NCBI GenBank assembly: GCA_964601515.1
Contig: CAZRNU010000164.1
Coordinates: 1 to 6,224, forward strand
Direction of reading: 5' to 3'
Length of the DNA stretch: 6,224 nucleotides
Origin: PWND01 sp964601515
GTDB lineage: Bacteria; Bacteroidota; Bacteroidia; Bacteroidales; UBA7960
How positions within the stretch are numbered: the stretch's first letter is position 1; the number at the start of each line of letters is the position of its first letter. The translations under genes and the position numbers were made by a program. This document shows, one piece after another, positions 1 to 6,107 of this stretch. The notes below the pieces were generated by a model, which did not search any database, was not told the origin of the DNA, and saw only the letters and a list, made by a program, of their open reading frames with translations.

Positions 1-710
1 AGCACTCAGCAATTTTCCAATGTATTGCTGGAGAATTTCACAATCCTATTGAGAAGATTATTCTTACTGCAAGCGGTGGGCCTTTCAGAGGAAAATCAAA
101 AGAATTTTTACAAAAAGTAAAAAAAGAAGATGCCCTTAAGCATCCAAATTGGGATATGGGCAATAAAATCACTATCGATTCAGCAAGTCTTATGAATAAA
201 GGACTTGAAGTTATTGAAGCAAAGTGGTTATTTAGTTTAAGGCCTAATCAAATAGAAGTTATAGTTCATCCGGAATCAATAATACATTCTATTGTTCAGT
301 TTGAAGATGGCTCAATGAAGGCTCAAATGAGTCTTCCCGACATGAAAATACCTATACAATATGCTTTATCATACCCGTTAAGATTAAAAAGTGATTTTAA
401 AAGGTTTAACTTTATTGATTATCCAAAATTTACATTTGAAAGACCGGATACTGATATTTTTAAAAATTTAAATTTGGCATTTTACGCCTTAGAAAAAGGA
501 GGAAATCTGCCATGTATATTAAACGCAGCTAACGAAGTAGTTGTTGAAGCTTTCCTCAATGACAAGGTTAATTTTTTGAAAATGCCGGAAATTATTGAAC
601 AAATTATGGCAAAAATGTCTTTTATTGCAACACCTACATATGATGATTTTTTCGAAACCGATAAAATAACCAGGATATATACTAATGAGCTATTGGATAT
701 TTCCATTTAG
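1..710 (+). CDS. dxr: 1-deoxy-D-xylulose 5-phosphate reductoisomerase, 5'-truncated by window edge
   Basis: Converts 1-deoxy-D-xylulose 5-phosphate to 2-C-methyl-D-erythritol 4-phosphate with NADPH, the first committed step of the MEP isoprenoid pathway, in the cytosol. The reading frame is open from the window start (codons in phase with base 3), so the N-terminal NADPH-binding domain and true start lie outside. The visible part starts at HSAIFQ, just after the metal-binding Asp and Glu of the usual DSEH motif. It then shows SGGPFR (Ser codon at 72), HPNWDMG (141-161), the DSASLMNKGLE active-site stretch with metal-binding Glu at 207-209, VHPESIIHS and LNAANE. These match the catalytic and C-terminal helical domains of E. 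coli Dxr. The Met at 156 sits inside HPNWDMG and is not a start. The gene ends with TAG, and rseP follows after 33 nt, suggesting co-transcription. No missing catalytic residue is seen in the visible part. Confidence 0.97.
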   Translation, partial: HSAIFQCIAGEFHNPIEKIILTASGGPFRGKSKEFLQKVKKEDALKHPNWDMGNKITIDSASLMNKGLEVIEAKWLFSLRPNQIEVIVHPESIIHSIVQFEDGSMKAQMSLPDMKIPIQYALSYPLRLKSDFKRFNFIDYPKFTFERPDTDIFKNLNLAFYALEKGGNLPCILNAANEVVVEAFLNDKVNFLKMPEIIEQIMAKMSFIATPTYDDFFETDKITRIYTNELLDISI

Positions 711-714
711 CATA

Positions 715-729
715 TTATTAACTTAATAA
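715..729. repeat. Small AT palindrome between dxr and rseP
   Basis: TTATTAA, a central C, then TTAATAA form a perfect 7-bp inverted repeat, 14 nt upstream of the rseP ATG. The arms contain only A and T, so chance is a real possibility in such AT-rich spacer DNA. There is no T-run after it, so it is not a terminator. Confidence 0.3.
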
Positions 730-743
730 ACAAATACTTTAGA

Positions 744-2069
744 ATGGAAGCATTAATCAAAACAGCACAATTTATTTTAGCATTATCAATACTTATAATT
801 GCCCACGAATTAGGACATTTCTATTTCGCTAAGCTTTTCAAAACAAGGGTAGAAAAATTCTATCTGTTTTTTAATCCTTGGTTTTCACTGTTTAAAATTA
901 AAAGAGGCGAAACAACATATGGCTTGGGTTGGCTTCCCCTTGGCGGTTATGTAAAAATATCAGGGATGATAGATGAAAGCATGGATAAAGAGCAAATGAA
1001 ACAACCGCCTCAACCACATGAATTCAGGTCTAAACCTGCACATAAAAGACTATTGATTATGCTTGGCGGTGTTATGTTCAATGTATTGCTCGCTATTCTG
1101 ATTTATATTTTCATGCTTTTCTTAGTTGGGGAAAAATTTCTTCCTGCAAAAAACTTAAAATATGGAATTGTTGCAGATTCTTTAGCTCAAAAAATTGGAC
1201 TACAAGATGGTGATAAGATTATTGCACTAAATAATGAGGAAGTTGTTGATTTCTTCGATATTACTCCTGAATTCATTTTCGGAGATGTAAAAAATGTTAC
1301 TATCGTTAGAAATAATCAAGAAATGACATTTGAGGTTCCATCTGATTTTTTTGGAATGATGATTGAATCTAAAGGAAAAAACTTCATTTCTATACGTTAT
1401 CCATTAATCGTTGATGATTTTGCAAGCGAAAGTCAGGCTAAAATTGCCGGAGTTATAAAGGGAGATGTAATCAAGGGAATTGGGCAAGATACTGCTTTTA
1501 CATTTAATGAATTCAGAGCTGCGGTTATGAAATTCAAAAATGAGAATACTACATTAATGATAAATCGAAATGGGAGTGATACTATACTTAACATCTTCAT
1601 TCCTGAAAATCAAATGATTGGGGTTGCATTTGCCTCAATTGATAAAATTTTCGAATTCGAAACCCGTAAATATAACTTCATACAAGCCATACCTGCAGGA
1701 GTGGTAAAAACATACAACACAACAGTTGACTACCTCGGTCAATTACGATTGCTTTTTAGACCGGAAGTAAAGGCATCTGAAACCATTGGAGGTTTTATCT
1801 CAATAGGAAGTATTTTTTCTCCAACTTGGGATTGGCTACATTTCTGGACAATTACTGCATTTCTGTCCATTATTTTGGCGATAATGAATTTATTGCCTAT
1901 TCCTGCTTTAGACGGCGGCCATGTAATGTTTCTAATTTATGAAATAATCTTCAGAAGAAAGCCGGGAGAAAAATTCATGGAGTATGCTCAAATTGCAGGA
2001 ATGATAATTCTTTTCTCTTTGCTTCTTTTTGCCAACTTGAATGATATTATTAGGCATTTCTTTAGCTAA
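744..2069 (+). CDS. rseP: RIP zinc metalloprotease RseP (site-2 protease family)
   Basis: An intramembrane zinc protease (M50B) that cuts transmembrane segments, classically of anti-sigma factors after a first periplasmic cut, and also leftover signal peptides. At 441 aa it is close to the usual family length. Visible features: a first membrane segment with the zinc motif HELGH at residues 21-25 (His21, Glu22, His25); the membrane-associated loop LPLGGYVK at 64-71; a second membrane segment at about 103-128 containing GGVMFN; two tandem PDZ domains at about 138-205 (GLQDGD 152-157) and 222-290 (GVIKGD 236-241); a third segment at about 364-388 ending in NLLPIPALDGGH (382-393), with Asp390 as the third zinc ligand; and a last segment at about 418-436. 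All catalytic residues are present. The ATG at 744 places HExxH near residue 21, as usual. It follows dxr closely, an arrangement shared with other bacteria. The substrate cannot be read from this window; no anti-sigma gene is beside it. Confidence 0.97.
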   Translation: MEALIKTAQFILALSILIIAHELGHFYFAKLFKTRVEKFYLFFNPWFSLFKIKRGETTYGLGWLPLGGYVKISGMIDESMDKEQMKQPPQPHEFRSKPAHKRLLIMLGGVMFNVLLAILIYIFMLFLVGEKFLPAKNLKYGIVADSLAQKIGLQDGDKIIALNNEEVVDFFDITPEFIFGDVKNVTIVRNNQEMTFEVPSDFFGMMIESKGKNFISIRYPLIVDDFASESQAKIAGVIKGDVIKGIGQDTAFTFNEFRAAVMKFKNENTTLMINRNGSDTILNIFIPENQMIGVAFASIDKIFEFETRKYNFIQAIPAGVVKTYNTTVDYLGQLRLLFRPEVKASETIGGFISIGSIFSPTWDWLHFWTITAFLSIILAIMNLLPIPALDGGHVMFLIYEIIFRRKPGEKFMEYAQIAGMIILFSLLLFANLNDIIRHFFS

Positions 2070-2094
2070 CAAGAAGCTATTTTCATGATTGTTG

Positions 2095-2129
2095 TTTCGA
2101 TATATTAAAAATTCGAAAAACATTTTTTT
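2095..2129 (+). terminator. Possible weak terminator after rseP
   Basis: TTTCGA (2095-2100) pairs with TCGAAA (2113-2118) across a 12-nt loop. After a 4-nt gap a run of seven T follows (2123-2129). The layout resembles an intrinsic terminator for dxr-rseP, but the stem is short and AT-rich and the T-run is not directly adjacent, so it may be weak or accidental. Confidence 0.3.
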
Positions 2130-2134
2130 AATTT

Positions 2135-2182
2135 CAGTGTTAATAAGTTATATTATAGGTGCTTAACGTTTTATTAACATTG
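2135..2182. repeat. 12-bp inverted repeat in the rseP-cyanophycinase spacer
   Basis: The left arm at 2135-2146 (CAGTGTTAATAA) pairs with the right arm at 2171-2182 (TTATTAACATTG) over 12 positions, with one G:T pair. Inside it, GTTA (2147-2150) can also pair with TAAC (2164-2167). The core 9 bp, TGTTAATAA/TTATTAACA, is perfect. It is not followed by a T-run on the + strand. It could be an RNA stem-loop at the end of the rseP transcript or a DNA-binding site upstream of the next promoter; sequence alone does not decide. Confidence 0.5.
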
Positions 2183-2194
2183 GTTTGTTTACAA

Positions 2195-2232
2195 CTAATC
2201 AAAATGCAGTTATATACTGAGTTTTTGATTAG
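2195..2232. repeat. Nested inverted repeat overlapping the cyanophycinase -33 region (candidate operator)
   Basis: CTAATCAAAA (2195-2204) and TTTTGATTAG (2223-2232) are a perfect 10-bp inverted repeat. Within the 18-nt spacer, CAGT (2207-2210) and ACTG (2216-2219) form a second dyad around TATAT. The right outer arm contains the TTTG that would serve as the -33 box of the promoter ending at 2250. On the + strand it is followed by A residues, not T, so it is unlikely to terminate rseP. A regulator-binding site is the simplest inference; an RNA hairpin is the alternative. Confidence 0.55.
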
Positions 2233-2250
2233 AAAAAACCTATATTTTTG
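2224..2250 (+). promoter_or_regulatory. Bacteroidota-type promoter for the cyanophycinase gene
   Basis: TATTTTTG at 2243-2250, followed by CA, matches the TAnnTTTG -7 consensus of Bacteroidota primary sigma factors. A TTTG at 2224-2227 could be the -33 box, but the 15-nt spacing is shorter than the usual 17-23. Transcription would start near 2257, leaving a leader of about 44 nt before the ATG at 2301. Confidence 0.6.
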
Positions 2251-2300
2251 CACGATTAGACTATTAATTTGATTTAACCAGTAAAAATATTTCAAAATAT

Positions 2301-3164
2301 ATGATTTTCTTCAACAAAAGTGAAAACAGCAAAGGTTATTTGGCTTTGGTAGGTGGTGCCGAAGACAGAAAAGATAATATGATTGTTTTAAGAAGCATAG
2401 TTGCTTTAAATAATGCAAAAAATGTTGTGGTAATTCCTACAGCGACATCATATCCTGTTGAGTGTGGGCAAGATTATCAAGATGCATTCAAAAGAATTGG
2501 AGTTGAAAACATTCATGTTTTTGACATTAGAGAGAAGAGAGAAGCCGATGACCCTAAGTATCTGGAACTGCTTGATTCAGCAGATTTGGTTTACTTTACC
2601 GGAGGTGATCAAGTAAGATTAGTAAGTGTTTTAGGAGAAACTGCGCTTATTGAAAAAATTATCTTATTGCATAAAACAAAAGGCCTTACAATAGCCGGAA
2701 CATCTGCAGGAGCTGCAGCTGCCTCAAACCCTATGACTTATGATGGCGATAACGAAGGGCTTATTAAAGGTACAGTTGCTCATGCTAAAGGTTTTGGTTT
2801 TATTGAAAATATAACTATTGATACACATTTCGTTGCCAGAGGCAGAATAGGTAGGATGACTCAATTCTTATGCACTGAAATACCTAACAGGGGAATTGGC
2901 ATTGGAGAAAATACTGCTATTCTTATAAATCCTCAAAATATATTTGAGGTTGTTGGGACCGGCATTATTACAGTTGTTGATACAAATGATGTTTCATATT
3001 CAAACGTAAATGCCATAAATACCGGTCAAAGAATCAGTATTAATGGAATTAAAGTTGGATTTCTTCAGCATGGGGCAATCTTCGATATTACTCAGTGGTT
3101 GGTAGTTGGTCATAAAGGATACGGAATAGAAACTCCATCTGAGGTTTTGAACAATAGAAATTAA
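2301..3164 (+). CDS. Cyanophycinase-family serine peptidase (peptidase family S51)
   Basis: At 287 aa the length is normal for cyanophycinases, which cut the Asp-Arg polymer cyanophycin into beta-Asp-Arg dipeptides. The N-terminus has the family's KGYLALVGGAEDR (11-23). The FTGGDQ motif (99-104) carries Gln104, matching Gln101 of Synechocystis CphB. GTSAGA (133-138) holds the nucleophile Ser135, matching Ser132. The stretch DTHFVARGRIGR (174-185) keeps the pocket Asp174, Arg180, Arg182 and Arg185, but Thr175 stands where CphB has Gln173. There is no signal peptide, so the protein should be cytosolic. It has its own promoter, with a dyad over it, and a strong terminator, and no cyanophycin synthetase gene lies beside it. 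The enzyme may therefore act on imported cyanophycin or on other beta-aspartyl peptides, or cphA may lie elsewhere. The family call is firm; the substrate is inferred. PepE (dipeptidase E) is a less likely alternative, being shorter. Confidence 0.9.
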   Translation: MIFFNKSENSKGYLALVGGAEDRKDNMIVLRSIVALNNAKNVVVIPTATSYPVECGQDYQDAFKRIGVENIHVFDIREKREADDPKYLELLDSADLVYFTGGDQVRLVSVLGETALIEKIILLHKTKGLTIAGTSAGAAAASNPMTYDGDNEGLIKGTVAHAKGFGFIENITIDTHFVARGRIGRMTQFLCTEIPNRGIGIGENTAILINPQNIFEVVGTGIITVVDTNDVSYSNVNAINTGQRISINGIKVGFLQHGAIFDITQWLVVGHKGYGIETPSEVLNNRN

Positions 3165-3203
3165 AAAAAAAGGGCTGTCTATCAAATTTAGTCAGCCCTT
3201 TTT
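3163..3203. terminator. Bidirectional intrinsic terminator between cyanophycinase and purC
   Basis: An 11-bp perfect stem, AAAAAGGGCTG (3167-3177) with CAGCCCTTTTT (3193-3203), encloses a 15-nt loop that can add three more pairs (CTA 3179-3181 with TAG 3189-3191). The GC core is flanked by a T-run on the + strand (3199-3203) and by nine A (3163-3171), which are a T-run on the - strand. It sits between two convergent genes and should stop both transcripts. The A-run includes the last two bases of the cyanophycinase TAA stop. Confidence 0.92.
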
Positions 3204-3219
3204 AAATATTAATAAATCT

Positions 3220-4161
3220 TTATTTCTTTAAAAACTCCAGACAGTTTTTCTCAATTCTTTCAACAACGTTAGCTGCAGGGGTTTTAACAAACTTATCACC
3301 GGTTATCTTTTCATATAATTCTATGTATCTCTCAGAAACTTTTGCAACAAAATCATCCGGCAGTTGAGGTACCTGTTGTCCGTCTTTACCTTGAAATCCT
3401 TGCTCCATAAGCCATTCGCGAACAAACTCTTTTGACAATTGCCTTTGAGGTTCGCCTGCATCCTGACGTTTCTGATATCCATCAAGATAAAAATACCTTG
3501 AAGAATCAGGAGTATGTATTTCATCTATCAAATAAATTTTGCCATTTGCTTTCCCAAATTCATATTTTGTATCAACCAAAATAAGACCCATTTTTTCAGC
3601 AATTTCTGTTCCTCTCTGAAATAATTTAAGTGTATATTCTTCAAGCATATTATAGTCTTTTTCCGAGACAAGACCATGTTTCAAAATATCTTCTCTTGAA
3701 ATATCCTCATCGTGACCAACCGCTTCTTTTGTTGTTGGAGTTAACAATGGCTTTGGAAATTTGTCATTTTCTTTCATTCCGTCAGGCATAGGAACTCCAC
3801 AAATAAATCGTTTTCCTTGCTTATATTCTCTCCATGCATGGCCCGACAAGTATCCTCTTATTACCATTTCAACTTTAAATGGCTCACAATAAATGCCGGC
3901 TGTTACCATAGGATCGGGAGTGGCAATTTTCCAATTAGGAACAATATCAGATGTTGCATCAAGAAATTTGGCTGCAATCTGATTTAACACCTGTCCTTTA
4001 TATGGAATTCCCTGAGGTAAAACCACATCAAAAGCCGAGATTCTGTCGCTTACAACCATTAACAATATCTTATCGTCAATGTTATAAACATCTCTAACTT
4101 TACCTTTATAAAAGCTTTTTTGCTTTGGAAACTGAAAATTTGTTTTTGTTACTGCCTGCAT
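3220..4161 (-). CDS. purC: Phosphoribosylaminoimidazole-succinocarboxamide synthase (SAICAR synthetase)
   Basis: Joins CAIR and L-aspartate using ATP to form SAICAR, in de novo purine synthesis in the cytosol. It is 313 aa, the longer form (yeast Ade1 is about 306 aa) rather than the roughly 237-aa E. coli form. Visible motifs: the ATP-binding YKGKVRDVY (18-26), VSDRISAFD (37-45), the signature RGYLSGHAW (102-110), LVDTKYEFG (195-203), and the acidic catalytic/metal stretch IDEIHTPDSSRY (212-223). The start at 4161 places YKGKVRDVY at its normal distance from the N-terminus. The gene lies 52 nt downstream of phoH on the same strand. No separate promoter is evident in that AT-only-looking gap, so co-transcription from the phoH promoter is likely. 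The bidirectional hairpin follows the stop. All recognisable active-site motifs are intact. Confidence 0.98.
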   Translation of the reverse strand: MQAVTKTNFQFPKQKSFYKGKVRDVYNIDDKILLMVVSDRISAFDVVLPQGIPYKGQVLNQIAAKFLDATSDIVPNWKIATPDPMVTAGIYCEPFKVEMVIRGYLSGHAWREYKQGKRFICGVPMPDGMKENDKFPKPLLTPTTKEAVGHDEDISREDILKHGLVSEKDYNMLEEYTLKLFQRGTEIAEKMGLILVDTKYEFGKANGKIYLIDEIHTPDSSRYFYLDGYQKRQDAGEPQRQLSKEFVREWLMEQGFQGKDGQQVPQLPDDFVAKVSERYIELYEKITGDKFVKTPAANVVERIEKNCLEFLKK

Positions 4162-4213
4162 GGATTTAAGATTAAAATTTATGTTTAAAATTAAAAATTA
4201 AGGGTTTTCAATA

Positions 4214-5200
4214 TTAATCAGATTCATTTTGTTTATATGCGCTAATAATTTTAGTAACCAAAGGATGTCTTACAACATCTTTTTCATTTAAAAACACAAA
4301 TTCAACACCTTTAACTTGATTTAAAATTTTTATTGCAGAAATTAATCCTGATGCTTGATTTTTGGGTAAGTCTATTTGTGTAATATCACCAGTTATAAGG
4401 AATTTTGCAGATTTGCCCATTCTTGTAAGAAACATTTTAAGCTGATTTGTAGTAGCATTTTGAGCCTCATCAAGAATTGCAAAAGCATTATCCAGTGTTC
4501 TTCCACGCATAAATGCCAGAGGTGCAATTTCAATTGTTCCGTCTTCAATATAACTTTCGAGCTTGAATGGAGGAATCATATCACGCAATGCGTCGTACAA
4601 AGGCTGAAGATATGGATCTAGTTTCTCTTTTAGGTCGCCAGGTAAAAAACCAAGGTTCTCTCCTGCTTCTACTGCAGGACGAGTAAGAATAATTCTCTTA
4701 ACTTCTTTATTTTTCAATGCTCTAACAGCCAATGCAACAGCAGTATATGTTTTTCCTGTACCTGCAGGCCCGATAGCAAAAAGCATATCATGAGTTTTGA
4801 AGCTTTCAACCATTCTTACCTGATTGGGAGTTCGTGCTTTGATAAGCATACCGTCTTTCCCATGCACCAAAACTTCAGAAGATACCGGCCCCAAAGTATC
4901 AATTGGCATGCTATCCTGTTCATCTGCAATAATCTCAAGAATTATCTCTTCAGGAATCTTTCCAAACTTCTCATAATAATTAAGAATACGAGTAAATTTT
5001 TTATCAAAAAAAACAATATCATCTTCTTCTCCTATAACTTTTAGCAAATCTCCTCTTAAAACAATTTTCAGCTTTGGAAATATTCTGCATATCAATTGAA
5101 GTTTTTCTTCCTTCATTCCGAAAATATCTGAAGGATGAATACCTTCAAGTTGAAATGTTTTTTCTCCCGAAAAATCCTGATTATTATTGTCTGATGCCAT
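4214..5200 (-). CDS. phoH: PhoH family ATPase (PhoH-like, N-terminal RNA-binding-like domain)
   Basis: A P-loop ATPase of the PhoH/YbeZ family. Members are linked to RNA metabolism and ribosome or rRNA maturation, often through the RNase YbeY; the exact role here is inferred. At 328 aa the length is typical. An N-terminal KH-like region lies at about 35-90 (including KLKIVLRGDLLKVIG, 43-57). The ATPase core has Walker A GPAGTGKT at 144-151, the family stretch LTRPAVEAGENLGFLPGD (172-189), Walker B AILDEAQN at 241-248, LITGD at 268-272 (sensor region), and RHPLV at 311-315 with a candidate arginine finger at Arg311. No PIN domain is present, so this is the PhoH-like rather than the PhoH2 (PIN-PhoH) type. 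It is the first gene of a probable phoH-purC unit, read from a promoter just upstream that diverges from the DUF62-like gene. No ybeY is visible in the window. The E. coli name phoH reflects family membership, not phosphate control here. Confidence 0.95.
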   Translation of the reverse strand: MASDNNNQDFSGEKTFQLEGIHPSDIFGMKEEKLQLICRIFPKLKIVLRGDLLKVIGEEDDIVFFDKKFTRILNYYEKFGKIPEEIILEIIADEQDSMPIDTLGPVSSEVLVHGKDGMLIKARTPNQVRMVESFKTHDMLFAIGPAGTGKTYTAVALAVRALKNKEVKRIILTRPAVEAGENLGFLPGDLKEKLDPYLQPLYDALRDMIPPFKLESYIEDGTIEIAPLAFMRGRTLDNAFAILDEAQNATTNQLKMFLTRMGKSAKFLITGDITQIDLPKNQASGLISAIKILNQVKGVEFVFLNEKDVVRHPLVTKIISAYKQNESD

Positions 5201-5235
5201 TAATATACTTTAGTTTTACGATTTTTGAACCAGTG

Positions 5236-5268
5236 CAAAAATAGATATTTTTTCTGAACTTTATTAAA
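5236..5268 (-). promoter_or_regulatory. Promoter for phoH-purC
   Basis: Read on the - strand, TATTTTTG (5243 down to 5236) followed by CA is a perfect TAnnTTTG -7 element, identical over ten bases to that of the cyanophycinase gene. A TTTA (5268 down to 5265), one base off TTTG, stands 21 nt upstream as a -33 candidate. Transcription would start near 5229, about 29 nt before the phoH ATG. ATTTTTG (5221-5227) and CAAAAAT (5236-5242) form a 7-bp inverted repeat across the -7 and start site. Confidence 0.65.
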
Positions 5269-5292
5269 TCTATTGTTGTATCATTAACTTTG
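5260..5292 (+). promoter_or_regulatory. Promoter for the DUF62-like gene and gldF
   Basis: TAACTTTG at 5285-5292, followed by CA, matches TAnnTTTG exactly. TTTA at 5260-5263 lies 21 nt upstream as a one-mismatch -33 box. The expected start near 5299 gives a short leader of about 13 nt before the ATG at 5312. The two -33 candidates of this and the opposing phoH promoter make up the palindrome TTTA-T-TAAA (5260-5268). Confidence 0.6.
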
Positions 5293-5311
5293 CAGCATTA
5301 AAGAAAAAAAT

Positions 5312-6100
5312 ATGGCAATAATTACATTAACAAGTGACTGGGGAACAAGAACACACTTTGCAAGTTCTGTTAAAGGAGCTATTCTGAAGCACATACCTAA
5401 TGCACAAATAGTTGACATTACGCATAATATTAGTCCATACAATATTATGGAAGCTAATTTTGTGCTTAAAAATTCCGCTTCAAATTTTCCTGAAGGAACA
5501 ATTCATCTAATTGGTGTAAACACTGAAGCAAGCCTGGAATATCCTCATGTAGCTATTTTACACAAAGGACACTATTTTATTGGAGCAGACAATGGGATAT
5601 TTTCTCTTTTGTTTGACAATATGAATGATGTAGAAGCCGTTGAAATAGAGATTTTACAAGAATCTGAATATTTCACTTTCTCAACACGTGATGTTTTTGT
5701 TAGCGCTGCAAAAATGATTGTTGAAGGTAAAAAATTAATGGACATTGGAAATCCCAGAAAAGAGCTTACTCAAAAACTGGCTTTTAAACCGGGAACTTAT
5801 CCCGATAAAATTGTTGGCAAGGTCATTTATATTGATGATTATGAAAATGTTTATATAAATATTGATGAAACTACATTTAAGACGACCGGAAAAGGAAGGC
5901 CGTTTACAATAAGTTTCCGCACATACGATTCTGAAATAAACAGATTGAGTAAGGCATACTCTGATGTTGTTCCCGGTGAAAAGCTTGCTTTGTTTGGAAG
6001 CACAGGATACCTTGAAATTGCAATCAATCAAGGAAAGGGCTCAAGCCTTTTAGGATTAACACTAAATGATTCTGTTACAATAGATTTTTTTAATAAATAA
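5312..6100 (+). CDS. DUF62 / SAM hydroxide adenosyltransferase-like protein, atypical active site
   Basis: Belongs to the superfamily of SAM hydrolases (SAM + water to adenosine + methionine), fluorinase and the chlorinase SalL. At 262 aa the length is normal. The N-terminal domain shows TSDWGT (7-12), whose Asp9 matches the SAM-ribose-binding Asp of the family, then VKGAIL (20-25), VDITHNISP (34-42), FPEGTIHLIGV (59-69) and GADNGIFS (91-98). The C-terminal domain (about 165-262) has GKVIYIDDYENVYIN (169-183) and GSTGYLEIAIN (229-239). The Asp-Arg-His triad of characterised SAM hydrolases is not recognisable: the usual VDPGVGT...R stretch reads VNTEASLEYP (69-78), and the usual FHGRD reads FSTRD (123-127), with Ser124 for His. 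The fold assignment is firm. Whether it hydrolyses SAM, uses another nucleophile or only binds a nucleoside is open. The gene lies 7 nt before gldF and is probably co-transcribed with it. Confidence 0.88.
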   Translation: MAIITLTSDWGTRTHFASSVKGAILKHIPNAQIVDITHNISPYNIMEANFVLKNSASNFPEGTIHLIGVNTEASLEYPHVAILHKGHYFIGADNGIFSLLFDNMNDVEAVEIEILQESEYFTFSTRDVFVSAAKMIVEGKKLMDIGNPRKELTQKLAFKPGTYPDKIVGKVIYIDDYENVYINIDETTFKTTGKGRPFTISFRTYDSEINRLSKAYSDVVPGEKLALFGSTGYLEIAINQGKGSSLLGLTLNDSVTIDFFNK

Positions 6101-6107
6101 ATTTTAT

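Noticed and set aside
482..706. Open frame on the - strand inside dxr
   Set aside because: It lies fully antisense to a conserved gene, has no recognisable motif and no promoter.
156..710. ATG at 156 as the start of a short dxr-like protein
   Set aside because: The same frame is open and matches Dxr from the first bases of the window; this Met is the M of the conserved HPNWDMG motif, so the gene is cut by the window edge rather than short.
711..743. Promoter for rseP (TACTTTAG just before the ATG)
   Set aside because: It differs from TAnnTTTG at a key position and lies so close to the ATG that no leader would remain; read-through from dxr is simpler.
1932..2123. Small - strand open frame overlapping the rseP 3' end
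   Set aside because: Mostly antisense to the conserved NLLPIPALDGGH-to-C-terminus region of RseP; low-complexity sequence and no family resemblance.
4162..4213. Repeated TTAAAATT-like words between phoH and purC, as a possible regulatory repeat
   Set aside because: They are short A/T-only words in a very AT-rich spacer with no consistent period or GC-containing arms; no better than background by eye.
4376..5044. Two + strand open frames inside phoH
   Set aside because: They are antisense to the PhoH ATPase core and N-terminal region; the Cys/Ser/Asn-rich translations are typical of reverse-frame artefacts.
5735..6031. 98-codon - strand open frame within the DUF62-like gene
   Set aside because: Antisense to the conserved C-terminal domain; Ile/Asn-rich stretches come from the AT-rich complement and there is no promoter signal.
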